NCBI GenBank assembly: GCA_037178855.1
Contig: JASJZC010000006.1
Span: forward strand, 8,474,501 to 8,538,500
Direction: 5' to 3'
Length of the DNA: 64,000 nucleotides
Source of the DNA: Oscheius sp. JU75
Lineage: Eukaryota > Nematoda > Chromadorea > Rhabditida > Rhabditidae
Each line of letters starts with the position of its first letter. Position 1 is the first letter of the stretch. Of the stretch, positions 16,361-26,900 are shown piece by piece. The notes under the pieces are model-generated. The model did no database searches. It saw nothing but the letters and a program-made list of their open reading frames with translations, and had not been told where the DNA came from. Both the position numbers and the translations under genes were made by a program.

Positions 16361-17836
16361 GCGAACTGAAGACAAAAAGTTTCGAAATTGCATGAACTCA
16401 CTTGAAAGCCAGAATCGAACGCAGAGAAGAAGGTTGAAGAACTCGAATTAATTGGAGGGGAATGTCTGCAGGTTTCACACACAAAATATATGGAGAAATA
16501 TGCAAGAACACACAAAAACGTCCTTAGGACGAACCTGAAAATGAGACTTATTGATCTCTGTCTCTCTGTCTTTCTGACTCACCTCAAGCAGAGCAACTGT
16601 TCAAAAAAGACTATTGGAATAATATACTGTTGTACCCAAACCTGAAAATGTTCGATAAAAGAGAAAAGAAAGAGGGAAGTGGAAGTGACCAATTCGAGGG
16701 AAATGTTTACTGGGAACGGGTCACGAGGGTCCGAACCAACTGGTGCAAAAGCGCGCGAGCTATCGATTTATGGTGCTAGCGTTCCTATCGATTTGACTCG
16801 GTGAGCGGAAATGGAGAAATAAAAAGGAAAAGCACCCAGAATTGAAGTGAGAGGCGTTCGCCAGCTGCGGACAAATCAGAAAATCGACCCCCTAGCCAAT
16901 ACGTGCTCTAGCACACAGGGAGTAAGATACTCAGTCAAGGGCAGCTGGCGCAACGCGTGTTCTAAGGGGGAGAGAGACGGCTGCCATTGGAAGAGAGAGA
17001 AACAGCGGTCAGCCGCTGGTCATTTCGGGCCAGACACGAGGTCGAATAGGGCTCATTGAGACCACTATTTTAGAAATGGAACGAATCTTCTGGGTATCTC
17101 AAAGGCTTATGAGTTTTAACTTGAAGCACTGTGACAGAGAGACAGAAAGGCATAGAGATAGAGAGACAGAGAAACAAAAAGTTGTCTAGAAAATCATAAA
17201 AAGGGACAAAACATGCTGAGGTTTGCAGAACTCTGACTGCGTCTTCGGCAACGGGATGAGTCGGCTTTCGGTCCTTCTTGGTCACGACGAGCGGAAGATC
17301 CTGTGACCATCTCATTATTGTTTGTTAATCGAGCAGTCTTCTTCCTGATTGCCCGTTCACGAAAATTACGAAAATCCGTTCCGAACCAGATCCGAGGCTG
17401 TCTTCGATGTATTCGCACGACTTCTGACGTCCCATGGGCCTTTTGACGAACTGCTGAAGAACAGTCCAAGACGAGAGGCAGCGGAAAACTGATATTGCTA
17501 TTCGCAAACAATTTTAATTGTTCAGCAACTTCATAGTTTCTGTCTCTCTGAAACCCCCTGAGTTCTAACTGCTTTTCCCCTTAAATTATCTTTAGGAAAA
17601 ATAGAAGCTTTCTCTGGAAGAAACTTATTCAAAAGTTTCCATTAGAAAAGTTTTTTCATTGGATTTGGATTCTAGTCGCTTGTGTTCCTTTCGAACAGAA
17701 GCACTTGCGTATCCATTTCTCGTCCCACGGTACATGTCCCCTTTTGGCTCGATTTTCTCTGCCAATTGACTCCATTTCCCCACCAACCACATTCAATTTT
17801 TCAGGTTCTTTCCCCACACTTCCACCTAAGAGGCCT
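16361..17836. other. Divergent intergenic region between PRRC2 (-) and SCYL2 (+)
   Basis: Holds the promoters of two divergent genes. No certain gene inside. On the minus strand at about 17.22-17.46 kb a frame after a TTCTTCAG acceptor gives a basic peptide of unknown family, and a second frame is also open, so coding status is undecided. A GACAGA-type tract lies at 17120-17180. The SCYL2 leader acceptor TTTTTCAG ends at 17804. Confidence 0.35.
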
Positions 17837-20800
17837 ATGGAATATTTTCACAAGATTCGATCGACTGTAACCCAGGTGGCTGCACAGGTAAGTCAGACTA
17901 TTTTTCACTGTTTTTCTGAGAGACAGAGAGACAGACAGCCAGAGAGACACAGAGATATAGAATGTGCTTCGGATCTAGGTCAGTAATGCCCTGCCGGGTA
18001 ATCCACTGACGAGAGAGTACGACGTAGGAGAGCTGGTAGCGACAGCCGGACCCGGTCTCTACTGGAAAATCTTCAAGGGGACGAAGAAGAGCACAAAGCA
18101 GGCCGTCTCCGTGTGGCTTTTTGACAAGAAGGACATCGAGAAGTGGCCCAAGGAGGACAAGGAACTGTTCCTGATTGTGATCAAGAAGGGAGTCAGTCAG
18201 TTGACGAGGCTTCGACATCCGAGGCTACTGATTGTGGAGCATGCAATAGAGGAATCCAGGTGTTTTGGATGTTTTACTATTCATTGGTGTTGATTTCCAG
18301 GGATTCACTTGCCTTCACGACCGAACCAGTCTACACGAGTTTGGCCAATTGCCTCGGAACCGTCGACAATCTGTCCGAAAAGCCCGAGTTCCTCATCGAT
18401 TTCAAGCTGCTCGACATTGAAATCCGGCATGGACTCTTCCAGGTAGAGGCTAATTTCTTTTTTTTTCTTGTTTCTCCCAGAAAGTCATGATGAGATCGAA
18501 AACATCTGAAAAATACCCGACCAAAAACAATTGAGCTTTTTCATGTCGGAGAGGCTCTCTCCTTTCTCCACATTGACGCCCGAATTCTGCACAGGAATCT
18601 CTGCCCGCAGAACATTATCATCAGTGAGAAGGGCTCGTGGAAGCTGTCCGGCTTCGAGTTTGCCGCCCAGACTGGCCAGCCCGGGACACCGAATAGCGAG
18701 TCGACTGAGTCATTGGACTGGAATGAGAGGGTGCCCTCGGTCTGTCAGCCGGTTCTTGACTATCTGGCTCCGGAGTACATTGTGAGTTCTTGCACTTTTA
18801 TGTATATCTGTCTCGTCTTCCTGCCTCTCTGTCCCTGTGCCTCGCTACCGATCCTTTGACATGCCTTGAAATGTCAAATTTAAGAGTCCTCAGTTAGAAA
18901 AGTGGTCAATCCAGTCCAGCGTTTTCGTCCCCATCAAATGATAAATGCCTCTCACCTCAAGAATCGAGTAGGCTACTGCAGCTGTCTCCATGTCTTTGAA
19001 GCTCAATATGTGTTTTGGTCAACTCTACAGCATCTGCATCTGTTGCTCTCTGTTTCTCTGTTTCTTTGTCTCTCTTTTCCTCTGTCTCACATCATTCCTC
19101 AGATGGGAGGTCGGCCCTGTTCGAACTCGGACATGTTCTCCTTGGGCGCCCTCGTCTATGCCGTCTTCAACAAGGGAAAGCCACCGATGGAGTTCAAGAA
19201 CAACCTGGACAAATACAGACACGGCGTCGAGAAGGTTTGTCTTTCGACTGCCCCTACAATTTGCAATTTCAGTACAAAACCTTCCCCCAGCAGTTTGGAG
19301 AGAATATTCCGTCCGTGTTCAAGGACGACTTCAAGATGTGTCTCAACTACACTCCCGAGCTCCGTCCCGACGCAAACCAGTTTACAAAAATTGCCTACTT
19401 TGACGATCCGCTGGTCAAGGCCCTCAACTATTTCGAGTCCCTGATGCAGATGGACAACAACCAGAAGATGCACTTCTTCAAAACGCTGCCCACAATTCTG
19501 CCCCGATTCGAGAAGCGGCCGCTCCTACAGAAGGTCATGCCGTGGCTGTCCAGCGAGTTCACTACTCCGGATCTCATTCCCTTCATTCTGCCGTCCGTCT
19601 TTCACATGATTGAGCTGTCTTCCAAACAGTGAGTTCAGCCTCTGTCTCTACTAACGTATTATTTTTTTAGAGAGTTCACCAGCGTTATTCTGCCCCACCT
19701 GATTCCTGTCTTCTCGATGGAAAGGCCCTACCAGATCGCTCTCCTCCTCCTTCAACAGATGCCACTCCTCCTCGAACGGGCCACCGACGAGGACATCCGA
19801 AAGTACGTGCTCCCCCTGGTCTACAACTCGATTTCGAGTGAAACCACAAGAATACAGGTTTTTTGGTCCATTGGTTTTGTAAAACGTACAAATTTAGGAG
19901 CTCTGCCTCAGCATCATCCCGACCATTGGAAAGCTAGTCGACCGAAATTCGATGAAGACGCAACTGTTACCGAAATTGCTCAAGTTGACCACCGAGGGAG
20001 GAGTTCTAGCTGTGAGTTTTCTTTATTCAATTCCCTGTAACTTCGAGTGACTTTTCCTTGGAATCGGGGACATCGTAGTTGTGGTCGGTGACGACAAAAT
20101 AGTCGTCGGGTCCCTTATTCACCAGCTTCAGTAGGGCCAGGGGGTCAAACTCGACGTTTTTGTTCTTCCTCTCGATAAGAATCTCTTCTTCAGTTCGGGC
20201 GAAATAGGTCTTGGCATCACAAAGGCGGGAGTCCGTGGCTATTTTGTAGTCGTACCTGGGAATACTTGTAGATGAGAGACAGAGAGACAGAAAAACAGAG
20301 AGATGGGGAGACAGAAACCTCACATCAATCTGGTTTGGATGTGTCCCGACGAGCAATACCCACAAGACTGTCTGCATTCCCTAAAAGCGAAAGGAAAGGT
20401 CTCACAGCCGACCTGGGCGAAGCGAGGAGACTCCCAGAACCCAGTTCTGAAAACATTTTGAATATAAACCGCCGTAAAACCAACTTGGAGACGAGTTTAC
20501 CGCACCAGGAGGCTCCACGCCTATCCCAGCAGGACGCCTTGAGAGGGCTCTGGATCTGACGAAGGACAGTGTCTGTGTACTTGACAGAACTATTGGTCAT
20601 CTTTCGGGGGAAACTGGAAGGTAGAGTAAGAAGGACACAGAGAAACAGAGACAAAAGAGACACATAGACGATTACCTCAGCTCTGAACTCACCAACTAGA
20701 ACAGCACTGAACCAACGAAAAGTCCGGGTCATTCTTGCATCTCTTCTCAAAGTTGACCGGATTTGATATCCGGATCCGGGTACAGGTAGTCGAGGAGAGA

Positions 20801-23576
20801 CGGTCAATGCAGCAGGGAGTCCTGCCGAAGAGGGAGGTGGGTAGAGTGATGGCGAGTCCAAAGAGGGGAGGAGTACCTACTGAGTAATGTTTTTAATTGT
20901 AAAGTGGACAGACCAATTAGGAGGAACAGGACTGTGGCTGAAGTCATTTGCACACTAGCTGACCACGAAACACAATAGCCGCGCAATGACCAAACGGAAT
21001 CTGCAGTTGCGAGTAAACATGGAGAGGTGTGAACTGCGTGCGCCATCAAGTTTGCGTGAGTTTGTCTCGAGGGTTAGGGACACTTGTCTTCCGCTTTTTT
21101 GGGAAAGGGGACAGTGACTGTGACATAAATCTTTATTTGAGCTTTAGAGAGATCAGTAGAGTCGTTGACATTTTCGTGGATTCTTCGCTGTGACTGAGTC
21201 ATAGGATACAGTGGCTGGTCGAGTCGGTGTGCTACAGTAACCGCAAGTCTTTCGGCAGACGCGGAACGCAAAAGCCGAATGCTCACAGGTATAAGCACTC
21301 CTCGACCATAGTCCTGACTTTGTCACAAATGCTTCACAGAAGGTCGATCCGTGACGGTCAAAGCACGTCTGGGTGTTGAATCTATAGAGCAGGTTCTCCA
21401 CGTCGTCTCGGTAGATGTCGACCGGGGGCGGGCTTCCTGATGTTTTACATAAGACAGATAGACAGAGTTATACAGACTGAGAAACTGAGAGACAGAGAGA
21501 CAGACAAGGAGAGACGTAGAGACATACCCTTGAGTGTGAACATTTCCGGGTTGAAATGGCAGCTGTGACAACACTGAATGAAGGAGAAGTCGGGATTCGT
21601 CCTACACTGCTTTGAGAATCGCTCATAGTCTCTATTGTAAAGAGACTTGCAGACTCCCGGCATCAGAGTATCCAGACAGCATGGGGTCTTGGTGGCTTTG
21701 AAGGCGGTCAACTGTACTTCAACAGCACCAAAGGCTGAAAAAATTGCCATGCGACTACCACAGATAGACAGAGAGACAGAGTGGGACTACTACAAACCTG
21801 GACCCAGTAGGAATAAGCCGAGACTGATGTGGCTGAGCATTCTTCTTAGGTCGGACAATGGCCGCCTTGATCTGCCAAAGAGGCCTATATGAAGGGTCAG
21901 GCTGGTTTCCGGATCCCGCCTCTGCCTGCCTCCGGGTCACTGTTTGATTGCGACCTTATGAATTATGACAAGCCGCAGGCGCCTTGTCCAAATAGTGACC
22001 GGATGTGGCGCGAGAAGAGCCTCTCTGGCCCTCTTTTTCCGGAAACGGATTAGGTAACCCCCGGGTGTTCCTTTGTGTTTTTCTCCGAAAGAATACCTGG
22101 TGTTCTCGCGCGTGCAAACAGTGTTTCAGCAGGGATGATCCCTCGCTTCCGACAGAAATAGATGACCCTGAAAAAGCTCTGTGTTTGCAGATTCGCGTCC
22201 AAGCTCTCGTCTGTCTTGGCAAGCTTGTTCCGAATCTGGAGTCGTGGATGATCACCGAGCAAGTTTTGCCCACGTTGCCGAAGATTAGTAGCAAGGAGCC
22301 GGGACTTTTGATGGCCATCCTAGGTGGGCGATAGAGATCGAGACAGAAACGTACTTTTTCAGGTATCTACAAGCTTGCCTTCGAGAACACGAACGTCGGA
22401 GTTTCGAGGGAGCAACTAGCCAAGAGTGCTCTTCCCTTCTTGATCGCGTCGAGCATTGAGAACACGCTGAATTTGGGACAGTTTGACCAATACATGCAGG
22501 TCATCAAGGCCATGCTGGCCAAAGTCGAGACGGAACAGCGCAGCCGGCTCCAGCAGCTCAGTGCCGGACAGGAAGAACAGCGAGGGGTGCCAAACTTTGA
22601 CGCGGTCTTGAAGCCGACAGGCGGATTTCCTACAAGTTTGGACGGCCTGGACATTGGAGGAACTGCTCCTGTCCCGACTACCAAGCCGACGGGTGTACTG
22701 ACGCTGGAAGACAAGAAGAGGATGGCGGCCGAGCGAGAGGGACAAGTTGGAGGAGTCACAGGAACCAAGCCGACACTATCTCAGCTCGGGAGTGCACCCA
22801 ATCTGGATCTCTTCGGGACCCCGAAGCCATCCCTGCCTCGACCGACCTCCTCGACTGGACGAGCCTTAACCCCGCTGGATGATCTCTTTGCTCCGTCGGC
22901 CTCTGCGGTCACCAATACGAGCACGAGCGGCAATCCTGTCGACGTATCCGATTTCCTTCCCATGGCCGGTAAGACCGTTTTTTTGCTTTCCCACAGTCCA
23001 AACTACAGAGCTTTATGGCCAAAAATCAACGGCAGCTACCAACAATCAGTTCAATCTTCTCGCCTCTGGCAGCCAGTTCAGTTCAATGAGTCAACCACCT
23101 ACTGCCCCGTCGAATAATCAGTTTTCGGCAGCTCCAATGGCCGGATTGGGCGGTTTCGCTCCCCCACCCAGGTAAAAGAAAAAAGACATAGAAAGACAGG
23201 GGAACAGAGAGACAGAGAGACACGGAGACGTGGAGACAGAGAGACCGAGAGACAGAGGGACAGAGGTACAGAGCTACAGAGAGACAGAGCGGCAGAGGAA
23301 CAGAGGGCCAGTGGGACAGAGTGCCAGAGGTACAAAGAGACAGAGAGATAGATAGACGTAGAGACACAGAGACACACGGGCGTAAAGACAGAGAGACACA
23401 GAGACAGTGATTTACATGTCATTTCCAGCTCTTCGAACCGAGCAGTCCAGCGTCCCCCAGCCTCTAGTCTTGACACTCTCTTCTCTTTCCCCCAGCAGCC
23501 AAAATCGACTCTGAATGGGACGAAGCCACAGCAGCAGTCCCAGAAAAAGGATCCGTTTGCTGACCTTCTGGGCTAG
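17837..23576 (+). CDS. SCYL2: SCY1-like pseudokinase 2 (CVAK104 family)
   Basis: Catalytically weak kinase-fold protein that binds clathrin/AP2 and acts in TGN-endosome trafficking. Twelve exons (17837-17887, 17979-18259, 18301-18442, 18536-18781, 19103-19234, 19273-19628, 19671-19857, 19898-20011, 22191-22323, 22363-22968, 22997-23171, 23429-23576) join in phase to 856 aa, close to the vertebrate length. The kinase-like N-lobe starts ELVATAGPGLYWKIFKG. The catalytic loop is degenerate (ILHRNLCPQNIII instead of HRDxKxxN) and the DFG position reads GFEF, as expected for a pseudokinase. HEAT-like repeats follow, then a Gly/Pro/Asn-rich tail ending KKDPFADLLG, with clathrin/adaptor-type DLL and DPF motifs. 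The intron at 20012-22190 contains two complete opposite-strand ShKT genes. The acceptor before exon 4 (AATTGAG) is poor, but phase requires it. Likely polyadenylation signal ATTAAA at 23684. Confidence 0.93.
18865..19030 (+). repeat. Coding-like dispersed relic in a SCYL2 intron
   Basis: This segment is homologous, inverted, to 33735-33905 in a LYST intron. The conserved frame reads VQRFRPHQMINASHLKN here and [17 protein letters not shown] there, then LHVFEA and LHVLEA. Similarity at protein level points to the remains of a protein-coding mobile element or duplicated exon. No family recognised. Confidence 0.5.
20027..20947 (-). CDS. Secreted Cys-rich ShKT-type protein nested in a SCYL2 intron (paralogue a)
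   Basis: Five exons read downward (20914-20947, 20693-20876, 20501-20613, 20324-20446, 20027-20264). A short hydrophobic start (MTSATVLFLLIG) is a signal peptide. Two Cys modules match the neighbour at 21153-21840: module one CCIDRL..CKNDPDFSLVQCCSSC, and a ShKT-like module CWDRRGASWC...FRECRQSCGYC. Unlike the neighbour it has an extra charged C-terminal domain (ARTEEEILIERKNKNVEF; LLKLVNKGPDDYFVV) in the last exon. One oddity: joining exon 3 to exon 4 with the visible GT-AG sites shifts the frame by one base inside the ShKT module. That means an unusual splice, an assembly error or a broken gene. It lies wholly inside the 2.2-kb SCYL2 intron, antisense to it; its stop codon is 15 bp from the SCYL2 donor. 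Confidence 0.75.
21153..21840 (-). CDS. Secreted Cys-rich ShKT-type protein nested in a SCYL2 intron (paralogue b)
   Basis: Three exons (21798-21840, 21528-21734, 21153-21436) join in phase to 177 aa. Signal peptide MLSHISLGLFLLGPAFG. First module: CCLDTLMPGVC..CRTNPDFSFIQCCHSC. Second module, ShKT-like: CFDRHGSTFC...FRVCRKTCGYC, with the RxxCGYC ending typical of these domains. Residue pattern, spacing and intron phases match the neighbour at 20027-20947, so the two arose by tandem duplication inside or together with the host intron. ShKT proteins are greatly expanded in nematodes and usually secreted; the partner and role here are unknown. Confidence 0.85.
23170..23412. repeat. Long GACAGA-type simple repeat in a SCYL2 intron
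   Basis: About 240 bp of irregular GAGACAGA/GAGACGTAG units fill nearly the whole intron between the last two exons. It is the longest of many similar tracts in the window. Confidence 0.8.
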
Positions 23577-23947
23577 GCTTCTCGGTGCTGGTTCTTTTGA
23601 AAAGAAATTTGCGGGTTCTTGCCTCTCCCTATATCACTTTGTCCTATAGTCTTTTCTGGTTGTGATTGAGAGCCCACTTGTCCATTAAATTATTTATATT
23701 CACAAGTTTTTCCACTTAGAGATACAGTCCAAATCTGGAAGGATACTATCATTATCTGGCCTCCTGTTTACCCTAGACTATAGATTGCACATTCTTAGAT
23801 AAGATATGACCCCCCGTGTGCCGTGCCGCAGTGAAAGTTTCCTTCTTGTTATTGTTCTTTTCGTTGCCCTTTTCGCTTTCCCCAAAAAACGGAAATCGAT
23901 GGTCTTTTGTAGCTTTTTCGCTTTTTTATATCTCTCCCATTGATCTT
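23577..23947. other. SCYL2 3' UTR and spacer before LYST
   Basis: No coding exon supported. ATTAAA at 23684 is the likely SCYL2 polyadenylation signal. The true 5' end of LYST is uncertain and could begin here. Confidence 0.35.
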
Positions 23948-26900
23948 ATGGAAAGAGGCATGTACTCTCGACTTGTAGATGTCCTAATGGCTTCCGAGGG
24001 ACTCCAGTTCAGTGCATGGCACCCCCTTCTGGTCAGAACACTAAAAATCCTCCTCGAGGATGCTAAAGTCTCGACAGGATGCAGAAAAGGGACGCTGCTG
24101 GCAGTTTTAGCCAGAATACCCATTCCTCCAGGTCAGTACAGGAAGTCATTGTTAAAAATGATATTTTTCGCGTCTAGAGGGCATTTTTTGAGTTTTTTGA
24201 TGCTTTGCGAAGTTGTAGAAGAAATCAAGGACTACAGAACTACAACTCTGTAGAATATCGTAAATCAGAAAAATCAAAGCTTAATCTTATATAATGACTC
24301 AGAATTGGCGAGAGATTTACCCACCAACTGTGTTTCGCCCGTACCGCCTTACATAGCCCTGTTTTGCCTAAGGAGGCAGTACGGGCGGGATCTTGGGCAA
24401 TTAAGTCCCATCTTCAGAGCCCAATTTCGAGTTTAAAAGATGGTTTTACAGCTTAGCGGTGTTCGGCAAAGTTGTAGAATTTGATCTGTTCTACAGCTTG
24501 CAAAATATCAAAAAGTCAAGAAAACTGTCTTGAGTCCGAAAACAACGTGTACGCAACTGCATACTGGAGCATATATTATGTTACAAGTTTTGACGATAGG
24601 TTGTATTTTAGAATCAGTTCCCTACCTCGATACAGTCCTACTCGTCCTGGCAAAGTATATAGAAGAGATTCCGCTAGCCGAAGCCTTGCAGACTTCTACT
24701 TATGTCGCCTGTAACTTTCCAGAAGATTTGTCCTATCTTACGGGGACGGCCAAGACTATCTGCATCAGGTGAGTGAAGTTTCTCCTTTTTGTAATATTCG
24801 GACTAGAAAACCCAGCACAAGGAGGTCTACACAGAGGACAACAAAACGAAGAAGCACGGGGACGACCCAGCCGGACTCGGATTCCGAGAAGGAGCCTTAC
24901 CACAAGCTTAAGTCGGTACAGATAAACGAGAGGATGCTGCTGTCCGACAGCGACGGATTTGCCTTCTGGAAGTCTGAAGACCCGTCGATTGGTAAGAACC
25001 TTTTTTGTTGTCTGTTCAGTCCTTTGTTCAGAAGAGGAGACGGTACGAAACTTCATTCGAGACAACTCCCTTTATACCATCTACAAGTCACTGTATGGTG
25101 TCTATCCGACTCTGTTCTCTCCGATAGACTGTCTCATCAACTCTATCGTTGTATATACAAAATTTTCATCAAAATGCTCGATTCCTTCGGGGGTGAGTCA
25201 AAGAAAGACAGAGGGACAGAGGGCCAGAGAGATAGAGAGACAGAGAGACAGAGGGCCAGAGAGGTAGAGAATCAGAACTTTCAGCTAAACTTTCTGAGTG
25301 ACTACTTCGAAAAATGTGCTCATATCGTTCTGAACGAGGACTCTCTAACATCGAAGGACATGTTTCTTCGATGGACACACTGGCAGAGTGTTCTCCGACA
25401 AGTCAGTCCACCTTCTTCTTTACGGTAAAAAAACATTCAGGGGTGTCGTTGCCTGACCTTTCTGGTCGGCCATGCTTCCGTAACTGTCGGCTGTCGGTCG
25501 CAGACCACCTTTCTTCGAATCGTCTCCATCCTTACCCAACATTTTGGTCGTGTAGGCTCTCACCCGTACGGTATCGCCATTCCACCTTTAGAACATCTGT
25601 GCTACTGTTCGCCTGAACAATTTCGTACAGGGAATCGATGTCTGCGACGAAACTGTCTTTGGCTCAATCGACGATGCCTTGAGAACCACACACAGTGTGT
25701 CACTGAAGTAAGTCCAGCCTGTTTTTCTGCCCCAAAATTGGATTACAGCCTGTTCGACGATATCTTGTCACTCATAGTCCTATCACAAGACTCGACTCAT
25801 CTATCTCGATTGGGAGATTATATAGTCTCATGGACTGAGGATCCTCTGTTTGTACAAGTTGTTCCAGAGTAAGTCTGTCTCTGTCTCCGGTCAAAAAAGT
25901 CGATTTCAGGGTTCTGGTCAAAGTCCAGAAAAAGTTAGGACTATCGCGGCCTAATGTGAACACAGCCTACATGAGATTCGCGTTCGAACTTTTCGCCTCA
26001 CTTGTTGATGTTACCGGCGTGACGGAAGAAATGCTCCAATGGATCCTGTCTCTGCCAGCCGGCTTCAGGAAAATAGTCACGGGGACAGAACTGCTGGCTG
26101 CACTATCCTGTCAATCGGCCAACTACCCTGAAAAGTGTTCAGCTGTAGGTTTTATGCTCATTCGATTCGGAGAGTTTCGGCTCAGATCTTCAAGAAACAT
26201 CTCCCTGTCATGTACTGGTCTTCTCCTGAGAGATCCAGCTCCTTCAATGGCATATTAACATCTGACACTCTCCCAACGGAGGCAGTGATTCGGTTCACAC
26301 AGGACATACTCATAACGGTGAAGCACGAGACCCTCGTCATGCTGTGTACTTATCTTCTTCCCTGTAAGCGACAGTGACAGTGACATTGACAATAACTGTT
26401 CAAGATTGTGACCCCTTCGATACTGAATACCTGATAGTCAACGCCATCGTTCCCGACATAGCCGCCAATTGTCGCCTAGCCTTGAAGGGTCAACCAGACA
26501 ACAGTAGGCCCTTTTCGTACTTTTTCCTACAATCCAAAGTTCAGTTCCAACAGACGAAATGTCTCGCGGAATGAAAGACATACTCAAGGGTTTGGAGCTA
26601 CTGGCTGCCCATCTCAGGACAGGCGAAGCATCTGCCGAGGTGATCAGGAACATCGTGTGTCCCTATCGGGAGTTCTATTTCGCTGCCTCCGAGCTCCAGG
26701 ATGTATTTGTGGCCGTCTGTGCCAAGGCCGTTCGCTATTCTCCCGTCGTCGCACAAGAATCCGGAATCTGTGAATGGATGGTAGATAGACTCTCGTCTCT
26801 CAGAGCAGCCTCCATTGACATCTGGCTCTTCGTCGAGGATTCTGCCTCAAAATTTTCGAAACTTCTAATCTCCATGCTCAATCTGATCTGCGATGTGCTG

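Noticed and set aside
17220-17460. Minus-strand gene fragment between PRRC2 and SCYL2
   Set aside because: Two frames are open with plausible acceptors, but neither gives a recognisable protein or joins to further exons.
23170-23412. CRISPR-like array
   Set aside because: The repeated GAGACAGA units are irregular, without constant repeats and unique spacers, in an intron of a eukaryotic gene.
24329-24396. Transcription terminator hairpin
   Set aside because: GC-rich hairpins of this kind do not end pol II transcripts, and it sits inside a LYST intron beside repeat copies.
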